Assembly (NCBI GenBank): GCA_040005915.1
Contig: JBDTYA010000289.1
Coordinates: 1 to 6,368 of the forward strand
Reading direction: 5' to 3'
Length of the DNA stretch: 6,368 bases
Source: JAENVT01 sp040005915
GTDB lineage: Bacteria > Actinomycetota > Acidimicrobiia > Acidimicrobiales > Ilumatobacteraceae
Of the stretch, positions 1 through 6,017 are shown piece by piece (the first letter of the stretch is position 1; each line of letters begins with the position of its first letter). Both the position numbers and the translations under genes were made by a program. Below the pieces are notes generated by a model. The model had not been told where the DNA came from, made no database searches, and was given only the letters and a program-made list of their open reading frames with translations.

Positions 1-175
1 CCGCGGTCCGGGCCATTGATTTCTCCGCCCGCTCGAGGGTGTACGGCATCTCCCAATCCTGATAGCGGGCCACCTCAGGAAGTCTGCGACGTTGAAAGGC
101 CGCCTCGGCATCGCTGAGCCGAGGCGGCCGCAGGATCAGCCGCTCGGTGCGGATCGGTTCGAACTTCATCGCCAT
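1..175 (-). CDS. GNAT family N-acetyltransferase, RimJ/RimL-like (partial, N-terminal 58 residues)
   Basis: Reading the minus strand from the left edge gives an open frame of 58 codons that begins MAMKFEPIRTERLILRPPRL and continues SDAEAAFQRRRLPEVARYQD and WEMPYTLERAE. The pattern TERLxLRPxxxxDAEA followed by PEVARYxxWxxPYTLERAE is the classic beta1-alpha1-alpha2 start of the COG1670 (RimJ/RimL-type) GNAT family, which transfers acetyl groups from acetyl-CoA to amines of proteins or small molecules. The acetyl-CoA-binding part lies outside the window, so substrate and completeness cannot be judged. The frame is closed upstream by TGA at 194-196. Two in-frame ATG codons (175 and 169) are possible starts and neither has a Shine-Dalgarno sequence. 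A TANNNT box (TACCTT, 183-178) ends eight bases before the second ATG, so a short or absent leader is possible. It could be the last gene of a minus-strand group with the VOC protein and the hydrolase. Confidence 0.8.
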   Translation of the reverse strand, partial: MAMKFEPIRTERLILRPPRLSDAEAAFQRRRLPEVARYQDWEMPYTLERAEKSMARTA

Positions 176-259
176 CGAAGGTAGTGGCCGAGGTCAGCTC
201 CTGTCTCCATCCGATCTTGTATGCGCGGTGTGAACGCGTGGGCCTGATGCGAATGGGCG

Positions 260-279
260 GCCACACGAGGAATCGTGGC
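260..279 (-). terminator. Weak hairpin downstream of the VOC gene
   Basis: On the minus strand, GCCAC (279-275) pairs with GTGGC (264-260), and an inner GA/TC pair closes a TTCC loop with a two-base bulge. It lies about 30 bases after the VOC stop codon and ahead of the GNAT start. No U-rich run follows, so it is at best a weak terminator or attenuator. The rest of 176-309 shows nothing else I can name. Confidence 0.2.
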
Positions 280-309
280 GCTGAGAATCTGTTTGTCGGA
301 CGGCAGGCG

Positions 310-720
310 TCAGGTCGCCGGCGGGTCGGCGCTGACCATCCATGGCGTGCCGAAACGATCGACGCACATGCCGAACATCGGCGACCACGAGGTCTCACCG
401 ATCGGCAGGTTGACCTGCCCGCCGTCGGCCAACGCGTCGAAGACTCGTTTTGCCTCGACGGGCTCGGCGACGCTGAAGTTGACCTGCATCCCGTGCACCG
501 TGCCGAAGTTCTCGGTCGGATCGTCGGAGGCCATCAACAGGTCGTCTCCGAGCTTCAACGCCGCATGCATGATCAGGTCGGCATGTTCGGGCTTCACCGG
601 CTCGGGCGACGGCATGTCCTTCATTGCGATCAGGGTGAGCTCGCCACCGAAGATCTCGGTGTAGCGGGTGAACGCCTCGCGGCAGTTGCCACCGAAGAAC
701 AGATACGGGTAGAAGGCCAT
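310..720 (-). CDS. VOC superfamily protein, PhnB/glyoxalase-like
   Basis: A 136-residue protein beginning MAFYPYLFFGGNCREAFTRY. The segment F-GGNCREAFTRYTEIFGGEL and the C-terminal FG-x(3)-DRFGTPWMVS stretch are typical of the PhnB-like branch (COG2764) of the vicinal oxygen chelate superfamily, and the length is normal for it. These proteins have paired beta-alpha-beta-beta-beta units and usually act as dimers. Many members are annotated as glyoxalase-like or 3-demethylubiquinone methyltransferase-like, but real substrates are mostly unknown and none can be assigned here. The start at 720 is chosen because GGAGG (729-725) lies four bases before it; a GTG twelve codons upstream lacks this support. 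No signal peptide or membrane segment is visible, so it should be cytosolic. It follows the serine hydrolase by 64 bp on the same strand and has its own ribosome-binding site. Confidence 0.88.
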   Translation of the reverse strand: MAFYPYLFFGGNCREAFTRYTEIFGGELTLIAMKDMPSPEPVKPEHADLIMHAALKLGDDLLMASDDPTENFGTVHGMQVNFSVAEPVEAKRVFDALADGGQVNLPIGETSWSPMFGMCVDRFGTPWMVSADPPAT

Positions 721-748
721 GGTCCCTCCAAGCGGGTGAGTGGTTGTC

Positions 749-770
749 GTCACCAAAGCTACCCGGTGAC
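749..770. repeat. Short inverted repeat between hydrolase and VOC genes
   Basis: GTCACC (749-754) and GGTGAC (765-770) form a perfect 6-bp stem with a 10-base loop in the gap between the hydrolase stop and the VOC ribosome-binding site. No U-run follows on the minus strand. It could be an mRNA hairpin that separates the two cistrons or a small operator; the sequence alone does not decide. Confidence 0.25.
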
Positions 771-784
771 CGCATTTGTCGAAA

Positions 785-2260
785 TCAGCTGGGCACGCGC
801 CTCGCCACGATCAACGCCGCAGCGCCCGCGGCGACCACAGCCGCCGCACCGCGCAGACGTCGGCGGAAGCTCGGCGCCCGCCGGACCATCGTCGCGTTGA
901 GCGGAGGTCCGAGGTGCATCGCTCCGGCGGTGAACGCGACCTGCAGAGTCATGGGACCGATGTCGGTTGCAAACATCGTCGGATCGTGGGGGTCGATCGG
1001 CACCAATGGCCTCGGGGCTCGCGCTGGGCCCGTGAACGATCTGAACGTCAGGTGATCGGCGTCGGCCTCGATCACGACTTCGCCTCCGAGGTGCATCCAC
1101 AGACGCGCGTTGGTGTTGAATCCCCGTCGTAGCCCGTACGCGCCGAGGAGCGAGCCCTGTCCTTCGGTATGGACCGGTACCGACGACCTGGGAAGCACGC
1201 CGCCGAGAAGTACGACCTGCAGAAGCTCGTCGCCAAGTCGATCGATGGCCATCGAGATCTCAGTGCTGGCCGAGTTCGTGAACACGATCACGCCGGCGCC
1301 ATCGTCGGGAGCCACGCGCAGGTGCGAGATGAAACCGTCGACGCCGCCGTCGTGACTCACCACACGGTGACCGGCGAGATTGCTGAGGAAGAATGCGAGC
1401 CCCATCGCCGGCAGCCGCGTGTCGACGTGGAACTGCGGCGAGATCATCATTCCGAGCGAGGCGGCGTCGAGGATGTTGCCGCCTTCGTCGCACAACACGC
1501 CGATGAACCGGGCCATGTCGTCGAGGTTCGTGAACAAGGCACCGGCGGGCCCGGGAATGATGTCCATGTAGCGGACCGCCTTGTTGCCCCGCCGTCCGAT
1601 CGCGTATCCATCGCACAGCTCGGCGGAGACACGATCGCTGCGCGAAAAGTCGCTGCCGGTCATCGCCAACGGATCGAGGATCGCGTCGCGCACGTACTGG
1701 GCGAACGACTTGCCGGTGACGTGTTCGACGACCGCACCGAGCACGGCGAAGCCATGGTTCGCGTACGACCACTTCTGGCCCGCAGGAACGCCGGCTTGCA
1801 ATGCCGGCGCGTAGTAATCGCCAAGGGACGGCATTGGCCTGTCGGGCGCGACAGCCATCCCGATCGATGGCCTGGCGATGTCGGACCATCGCCGCAACTC
1901 GCCGATCCCTGATGTGTGCGTCAGCAGATCGCGAACGGTCACGGGACGTGACCCCACCGGCGTGTTGATCGAGAACTCCGAAAGGTGATCGTTGACCGGG
2001 CCGTCGAGATCGACGCGTCCGTCTGCGACCAACTGCATGACGGCGATCGCCGTGAGGATCTTCGAGATCGACCCGGCGCGGAACACCGATCGAGCCGTGA
2101 CCGGCCGATTCCCGGCGATCGATGAATGTCCGATCGTGACAGCGTGCACCAGCCGACCATCACGGACTATTCCGGCAGCGAGCCCGGCCACGCCGTGGTC
2201 GTCGGCAAACCGTCCCACGAGTCGATCGACTTCGTCGTCCCGGAGGATGGGGGCCACCAC
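785..2260 (-). CDS. Serine hydrolase, beta-lactamase (class C/esterase-like) family
   Basis: A 491-residue protein with the three landmarks of the beta-lactamase/penicillin-binding fold: nucleophile motif S64-I-S-K67 (in FRAGSISK), Y166-A-N168 (in WSYANHG), and H303-D-G-G306 in place of the KTG motif. The HxG form is usual in class C-like esterases, D-aminopeptidases and LACTB-type peptidases rather than true resistance enzymes, so an esterase, amidase or peptidase role is likelier than antibiotic resistance. LLTHTSGI (112-119) is a further family signature. Residues from about 355 to 460 form a separate, probably beta-rich C-terminal domain, and the protein ends with an Ala-rich hydrophobic stretch (471-486) flanked by arginines. 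No signal peptide is visible. The start is GTG at 2260 because GAGG (2272-2269) precedes it by eight bases; GTG 2257 and GTG 2278 are alternatives, while longer readings enter the divergent gene. Substrate is unknown. Confidence 0.9.
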   Translation of the reverse strand: MVAPILRDDEVDRLVGRFADDHGVAGLAAGIVRDGRLVHAVTIGHSSIAGNRPVTARSVFRAGSISKILTAIAVMQLVADGRVDLDGPVNDHLSEFSINTPVGSRPVTVRDLLTHTSGIGELRRWSDIARPSIGMAVAPDRPMPSLGDYYAPALQAGVPAGQKWSYANHGFAVLGAVVEHVTGKSFAQYVRDAILDPLAMTGSDFSRSDRVSAELCDGYAIGRRGNKAVRYMDIIPGPAGALFTNLDDMARFIGVLCDEGGNILDAASLGMMISPQFHVDTRLPAMGLAFFLSNLAGHRVVSHDGGVDGFISHLRVAPDDGAGVIVFTNSASTEISMAIDRLGDELLQVVLLGGVLPRSSVPVHTEGQGSLLGAYGLRRGFNTNARLWMHLGGEVVIEADADHLTFRSFTGPARAPRPLVPIDPHDPTMFATDIGPMTLQVAFTAGAMHLGPPLNATMVRRAPSFRRRLRGAAAVVAAGAAALIVARRVPS

Positions 2261-2268
2261 CCGCCGAG

Positions 2269-2272
2269 CCTC
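2269..2272 (-). promoter_or_regulatory. Ribosome-binding site deciding the hydrolase start
   Basis: GAGG on the minus strand, eight bases before GTG 2260. It favours this start over in-frame codons further upstream, which lack such a site and precede sequence without family similarity. Confidence 0.5.
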
Positions 2273-2409
2273 GCACACCGGCGTACCGACCAACAGTCGG
2301 AGCGGTCGATGTGCGCGTCGACGGCCGTGACGGCCGGAACCCTGTTGACGATCGCAGCGGGTCGCCGTCGTCGCAAGCAGACAACATCGGCCTGTTGACC
2401 GGCGAAGGG

Positions 2410-2415
2410 TACGGT
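2410..2415 (+). promoter_or_regulatory. Candidate -10 box for leaderless transcription
   Basis: TACGGT fits the actinobacterial TANNNT -10 pattern and ends six bases before GTG 2422, the spacing expected if the transcript begins at the start codon. The only alternative translation signal is GAAGGG (2404-2409), whose 12-base gap to the GTG is long. TTGACC (2395-2400) is too close to serve as a -35 box for it. The six-base match is weak evidence on its own. Confidence 0.3.
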
Positions 2416-2421
2416 GTCGGC

Positions 2422-3756
2422 GTGAGCGACTTCCCCCCTCCATCACCAGAAGGGGGTTGGGTACCACCACCCCCTCCTATTTCTCCGCCTCTCGAGACGC
2501 CGCCTCCCGTGATATGGGACGCCGCACCTGAGCAGCCCGGTGGGCTGAAACGCAAGCGGTTCGGCGTACCCCAACGGGTGGCGCTGGTCGTGGCGATCGT
2601 CGCCATCGCCGGCGTCATCGCAGTCGTGGCGAGCAAGAAGGACGACAAGGATTCGGCGGCAACCCAATCGTCCCCGGTCGCGACCGCCGAGACAAACGTC
2701 GGATCGACGTCACCACCGGTGACGGATCCCGTGGTCCCCGCCGATACTACGGAGTCGGTGCCGGCAACTGAGGCGACCGATGAACCGACGACCGTCGAGA
2801 CCGTTCCTGCGTCGTCGAGTGTGGTTGCAGGCAGTCCTGCCGGCTTGACCGGCGATCGCGCTCACCCGGTGCCCGTAGGCGCCGTCGCCGACCTCGGCAG
2901 CGGATGGCGGATGCAGATCTTGAACGTCGTCCTCGATGGTGCCGCCACCGTTGCCGCGGCGAATCCGTTCAACGACCCGCCGCCTGACGGCTCCACGTTC
3001 ACGCTCGTCACCGTGGCGCTCGGCTACTTCGGGCTGGAGGATCCGAAGTTGGCGTTCGAGCCGACCATCTCCGCCGTGGGGGCGGCGAACGTCGAGCTCA
3101 CGGGGGAGTGTGGCATCGTGCCGCAGCAGCTCGATTCGTTCAAGGACATCTTTTCCGGTGGCATCGTGATCGGAAACATCTGCTTCGTCACGACACCACA
3201 GGATGCCGCCAGCTTCGAGGTCTACGGTTCCGGCGATTCGTTCGGGGGCGACGACGTCTTTCTCGACGCCAGTTCGCCACCCGCTGGCCCGGTGCCGATG
3301 GCCGGCCTCTCAGGCCCGCAACCGGGTGCCGCCGCGACGCCCGGGCGGCTTGCGCCGACGCCCGTCGGAACCATTGCCGCAGTCGGCACGGGCTGGAGCC
3401 TCACCGTCACTGGCGCGGCCCGCGACATCACCGATGCGGTGATGTCCGACAACTCCTTCAATTCGCCTCCGCCCGATGGGTTTCGATTCGTCGGTGTCGA
3501 ATTGACGTACACCTACAACGGCGAAGGCTCGGCGTCGGCCTATGCCGTCACCGCGAAGGCGGTCGGCGCCGCGAACCTGGGGTTGTCGACGGACTGCGGA
3601 GTGACATCGGGCGACGTCGACCTCTCCGCCGATGTCTTCTCGGGGGGCAGCGTTTCGGGGACCGCGTGCTTCGTTGCGCCGGCCGACAGCCTCGGCTTCG
3701 TGATGTACGCAACGGCCGACTTCGGTGCCAAAAGCGTGATGTTCGCCACGGGCTGA
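2422..3756 (+). CDS. Membrane-anchored protein with two DUF4352-like domains
   Basis: A 444-residue protein read from GTG 2422 (VSDFPPPSPEGGW). Residues 1-42 are proline-rich and probably cytoplasmic. KRKR (43-46) precedes one hydrophobic helix (about 53-70), so the positive-inside rule puts the rest outside the membrane. A Ser/Thr/Pro/Glu-rich linker (about 78-142) leads to two homologous domains at about 145-283 and 308-442. Each has a GxGW start, an N-x-FN-x-PPPDG-x(2)-F motif, AVGAAN, CG, a D-x-FSGG-x-V-x-G segment and CFV. These resemble the DUF4352 family, an immunoglobulin-like extracellular domain common in Gram-positive bacteria, usually of unknown function. Cysteines C230/C254 and C392/C416 are both 24 residues apart and may form disulfides. 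An upstream ATG at 2311 would add an arginine-rich, low-quality extension and is rejected. The exact function is not known; a cell-envelope or ligand-binding role is an inference. Confidence 0.85.
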   Translation: MSDFPPPSPEGGWVPPPPPISPPLETPPPVIWDAAPEQPGGLKRKRFGVPQRVALVVAIVAIAGVIAVVASKKDDKDSAATQSSPVATAETNVGSTSPPVTDPVVPADTTESVPATEATDEPTTVETVPASSSVVAGSPAGLTGDRAHPVPVGAVADLGSGWRMQILNVVLDGAATVAAANPFNDPPPDGSTFTLVTVALGYFGLEDPKLAFEPTISAVGAANVELTGECGIVPQQLDSFKDIFSGGIVIGNICFVTTPQDAASFEVYGSGDSFGGDDVFLDASSPPAGPVPMAGLSGPQPGAAATPGRLAPTPVGTIAAVGTGWSLTVTGAARDITDAVMSDNSFNSPPPDGFRFVGVELTYTYNGEGSASAYAVTAKAVGAANLGLSTDCGVTSGDVDLSADVFSGGSVSGTACFVAPADSLGFVMYATADFGAKSVMFATG

Positions 3757-3760
3757 ACCT

Positions 3761-3775
3761 GGCGGCCTTGCTGCC
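3761..3775. repeat. Small GC-rich hairpin after the DUF4352 gene
   Basis: GGCGGC (3761-3766) pairs with GCTGCC (3770-3775), with one G-T position and a three-base loop. It starts five bases after the TGA of the DUF4352 gene and directly abuts the larger hairpin at 3776, so the two probably act as one termination structure. Confidence 0.45.
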
Positions 3776-3825
3776 GTCAGCGTCAGCGCATTGAACGAAC
3801 GTCGGTTCTATGCGCTGACACTGAC
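3776..3825. terminator. Probable bidirectional terminator (long hairpin) between convergent genes
   Basis: Arms 3776-3796 and 3805-3825 are complementary at 19 of 21 positions (mismatches 3781/3820 and 3792/3809) with an 8-base loop, GAACGTCG. On the minus strand the first mismatch becomes a G-U wobble, so the hairpin is slightly stronger in the pilB transcript. It lies between two convergent stop codons (3756 and 3849), the place expected for a shared terminator. There is no U-tract on either side, which is common for high-GC actinobacterial terminators. A protein-binding palindrome is the alternative. Confidence 0.6.
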
Positions 3826-3848
3826 GAGTGCATCGGCGTGATCGACAA

Positions 3849-5600
3849 CTAGTTGACGTAGACGTTGTGAATCACTTCGTCGATGGTGGTGATGTTGTTG
3901 GCCACCAATGCCATCGCTTCGTGACTCATCGTCCGCATGCCCTGCGAGACGGCGAGCGCACGAACATCCTGCGGGGACGCGGCCACCATTATCAACTGCC
4001 GGACTTCGTCGGTGACGGCCAGCACCTCGTACACGCCGACTCGATCGCGGTAGCCGGTGTTCGAGCAGAAGTTGCACCCGACCCCATGCACGAACTTCTC
4101 CTTCGGGGTGCCGCCGAAGAAGTCGTAGAGCTTGCGTTCCTCGGGCGTCGGCTCGTACGGGGCGACACACGATGGGCAGATCTTGCGTACCAGTCGTTGG
4201 CCGACCACGCCGACCAATGACGTCGCCATCAGGAACGGTTCGATGCCCATGTCGATGAGTCGGTAGAGCGCGGACGTGGCATCAGTGGCGTGGATCGACG
4301 ACATCACGATGTGACCGGTCAGCGCGGATTGCACGGCGATGCGTGCTGTCTCCTCATCGCGGATCTCGCCGACGAGAATGACATCGGGGTCCTGCCGCAG
4401 GATCGACTTCAGTCCACTGGCGAAGGTGACGTCGGCCTGCAGGTTGATCTGCATCTGGTTGACCTCTGGGAACACGTACTCGACCGGATCCTCGATCGTC
4501 ATCACGTTCAACTCACTGCGGGTGATCTCTGCCAGGGTCGCGTACAGGGTTGTGGTCTTGCCGGATCCGGTCGGGCCACTGCACAGGATCATGCCGTACG
4601 GTTTGGTGACGATCTCGAGGTATCGAGCGTAGGTCGCCGGGGGCATGCCGAGCTCCGAGAGGTGCTTCATCGACCGGCTCTTGTCGAGCAGTCGCAGCAC
4701 CGCGGTCTCGCCCCAGATCGTTGCACCGGTAGCGACACGAACGTCGACGCCGGCCCCGTCGATCTTCGTCTCGAACTGGCCGTCCTGCGGGCGCCGCCGT
4801 TCGACGATGTCCATGTCGGCCATGATCTTGATGCGGCTGACCAGCTCGGGCCCGGTCGACGCCGGAAGGCTGAGCACCTCGCGAAGCGCACCGTCGACGC
4901 GATAGCGAATGCGGATCTCTCCGTCCGTCGGCTCGATGTGGATATCGGATGCGCGGTCGCGCAATGCCTGCGTCACGATCTTGTTGACGAGTTGGATGAT
5001 GGGGGCCTCGTCGACTGCGCCGGTGACCGCTTCGATCTCCTGCTGCGCAGCTGCCGAATCCCAGAACTGCTTGACACTGTGGTCGGTGTCGGACAGCACG
5101 CGGTAATAGGTGTTCAGGCACGTGACGACATCGTCGGCAGGTGCCAGGTAGACATTGACGTTGTCGACGTCGAGACGAGCCAGCGCGTCGCGAACGAGTT
5201 CGCTCGATCCATCGGAGATGGCGACGTCGAGCGTGTCGTCGGCCAGCCGGAGAGGCACGATTCGCAGTCGCCGGGCCATTTCCTCGCTGACGAGCGCCAG
5301 CGCCTCTGGCGTCGGTCGAACGGTGCGCAAATCGACTGTCGGGAGCCCGAGTTGGGTCGCCAGGGCGCGGGTCAGAGCTCGGGAATCGAGCAGGCCCTGT
5401 TCGACCAGGATGGTGCCAAGTTGGCGCCCCGACTCCATCTGCAGGTTCAGCGCGTTGGCGAGCTGCTCGGGCAGGACCGAATGGTCGTTTGTCAGCACGT
5501 CGCCGAGCCGGGTCCGCGTGCCGGCTGCGATCGTCGGCGTCACGAGAGCCGAGGCCGGGGCGACCGTCACCGCTTCTTGCTTCTTGGACCGTCTGCTCAC
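3849..5600 (-). CDS. pilB: PilB/GspE-type pilus assembly or secretion ATPase with N-terminal MshEN domain
   Basis: A 583-residue ATPase that would act as a cytoplasmic hexamer to power assembly of type IV pili (or a type II secretion pseudopilus). An MshEN-like module holds two 24-residue motifs, 31-54 (RLGxxL...LxxxLxxQ) and 60-83 (QLGxxL...LxxxLxxQ), separated by five residues, the layout known for c-di-GMP binding. The catalytic part shows Walker A GPTGSGKT (342-349), an Asp box (about 366-374, TIEDPVEY), Walker B DPDVILVGEIRDEE (404-417), a His box GHIVMSSIH (429-437), and a zinc-binding tetracysteine C475/C478 with C509/C512. The tetracysteine and MshEN domain favour the extension ATPase PilB over the retraction ATPase PilT. 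Length is usual. The start is GTG 5600, preceded by GAGGTGG (5615-5609) with an eight-base gap; in-frame codons upstream lack a site. It diverges from the platform gene at 6018 and converges with the DUF4352 gene. Confidence 0.94.
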   Translation of the reverse strand: MSRRSKKQEAVTVAPASALVTPTIAAGTRTRLGDVLTNDHSVLPEQLANALNLQMESGRQLGTILVEQGLLDSRALTRALATQLGLPTVDLRTVRPTPEALALVSEEMARRLRIVPLRLADDTLDVAISDGSSELVRDALARLDVDNVNVYLAPADDVVTCLNTYYRVLSDTDHSVKQFWDSAAAQQEIEAVTGAVDEAPIIQLVNKIVTQALRDRASDIHIEPTDGEIRIRYRVDGALREVLSLPASTGPELVSRIKIMADMDIVERRRPQDGQFETKIDGAGVDVRVATGATIWGETAVLRLLDKSRSMKHLSELGMPPATYARYLEIVTKPYGMILCSGPTGSGKTTTLYATLAEITRSELNVMTIEDPVEYVFPEVNQMQINLQADVTFASGLKSILRQDPDVILVGEIRDEETARIAVQSALTGHIVMSSIHATDATSALYRLIDMGIEPFLMATSLVGVVGQRLVRKICPSCVAPYEPTPEERKLYDFFGGTPKEKFVHGVGCNFCSNTGYRDRVGVYEVLAVTDEVRQLIMVAASPQDVRALAVSQGMRTMSHEAMALVANNITTIDEVIHNVYVN

Positions 5601-5608
5601 GCGCGATT

Positions 5609-5615
5609 CCACCTC
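5609..5615 (-). promoter_or_regulatory. Ribosome-binding site deciding the pilB start
   Basis: GAGGTGG on the minus strand, eight bases before GTG 5600. It decides for this start over in-frame GTG and TTG codons further upstream, of which one would place the ribosome-binding site inside the coding region. Confidence 0.6.
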
Positions 5616-5617
5616 AC

Positions 5618-5632
5618 TCTGACATTCTGACA
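5618..5632. repeat. Tandem TCTGACA repeat in the pilB leader
   Basis: TCTGACA occurs at 5618-5624 and again at 5626-5632, an 8-bp period. It lies immediately upstream of the pilB ribosome-binding site. It could be a regulator half-site pair or chance. Confidence 0.4.
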
Positions 5633-5870
5633 CGACGATTAATACTGTGCACAGGGCCAAGAGTCCCGGCTATTCACGAACATCCAACTAGAAGAAATGT
5701 CAAGAACTCCTCAAGTTGAGAGAACTACTGCCGATACCGATGCGCAGGCTTCCAATGTTTGTGCACTCCCATCTTCAAGTCGAATTGCTCTGTTCGCGCC
5801 TCGTCACTTGGCTGTGTAGGCGCCAGGCGCAGTCTCTCGATGAGCGTTGGTGCGCTACCGGCAGTGGTAT

Positions 5871-5894
5871 TTCGAAACTTACTGTTCGATACTT
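5871..5894. repeat. Direct repeat TTCGAWACTT, 14-bp period
   Basis: TTCGAAACTT (5871-5880) and TTCGATACTT (5885-5894) match at nine of ten positions with ACTG between them. They sit in the middle of the divergent region, about 125 bp before the pilC start and 270 bp from the pilB start, where an activator or repressor site would be plausible. Confidence 0.45.
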
Positions 5895-6003
5895 TTCCGC
5901 ACTCATGGAAATAAACGTCTCCGTTGGCCGGTGATTGGGTATTAAGGCCCTGTACGGCGAGACCTCGAAGGCCTCAAATGAGGACATCGAAGTTTGTAAT
6001 GGC

Positions 6004-6010
6004 GGAAAGG
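6004..6010 (+). promoter_or_regulatory. Ribosome-binding site of the pilC-like gene
   Basis: GGAAAGG lies seven bases before GTG 6018 and fixes that start for the platform protein gene. Confidence 0.6.
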
Positions 6011-6017
6011 TGCGAGC

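Larger units (their letters stand above)
5601..6017. other. Divergent intergenic region between pilB and pilC genes, no supported gene
   Basis: These 417 bp hold the 5' leaders and presumably the promoters of both pilus genes. G+C is about 52 percent by my hand count over 5701-6000, well below the coding regions. Minus-strand signals that might serve pilB are a perfect TTGACA (5703-5698) without a good -10 at normal spacing, and TATTAA (5644-5639) about 40 bases before the start without a good -35. On the plus side TGTAAT (5995-6000) resembles a -10 but would start the transcript inside the ribosome-binding site, so the true pilC promoter is probably further left. Direct repeats lie at 5618-5632, 5703-5726 and 5871-5894. 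Small open frames here (for example 5716-5934 plus and 5775-6029 minus) lack ribosome-binding sites and family features. I see no tRNA and no c-di-GMP riboswitch consensus. Confidence 0.7.

Noticed and set aside
98..129. Perfect 12-bp inverted repeat with an 8-base loop, resembling a terminator
   Set aside because: It lies inside the GNAT coding region (RPPRLSDAEAA), where the codons fully explain the bases, and it has no U-tract.
1169..1912. 247-codon open frame on the plus strand opposite the serine hydrolase
   Set aside because: Same effect of high GC. No ribosome-binding site or family features, and the hydrolase on the other strand has all catalytic motifs.
785..2260. Antibiotic-resistance beta-lactamase
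   Set aside because: The third motif is HDGG rather than KTG, no signal peptide is visible and there is an extra C-terminal domain. These fit the broad esterase/peptidase group better.
2261..2470. Possible 70-codon N-terminal extension of the serine hydrolase
   Set aside because: It overlaps the divergent DUF4352 gene, is Arg-rich and low complexity, and lacks a signal peptide or homology pattern. GTG 2260 has a ribosome-binding site.
4290..5630. 446-codon open frame on the plus strand opposite pilB
   Set aside because: A mirror frame of a GC-rich gene. Its translation has no domain signatures and shows Asp/Arg/His bias, while the opposite strand encodes a clear ATPase.
5716..5934. 72-codon plus-strand open frame in the pilus intergenic region
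   Set aside because: TTG start without a ribosome-binding site, no recognisable features and lower GC3 than genuine neighbours.
5601..6017. c-di-GMP riboswitch upstream of the pilus genes
   Set aside because: Considered because of the MshEN domain, but I could not find the conserved GEMM core (such as GCAAAGCC with flanking stems). A covariance-model search would settle it.
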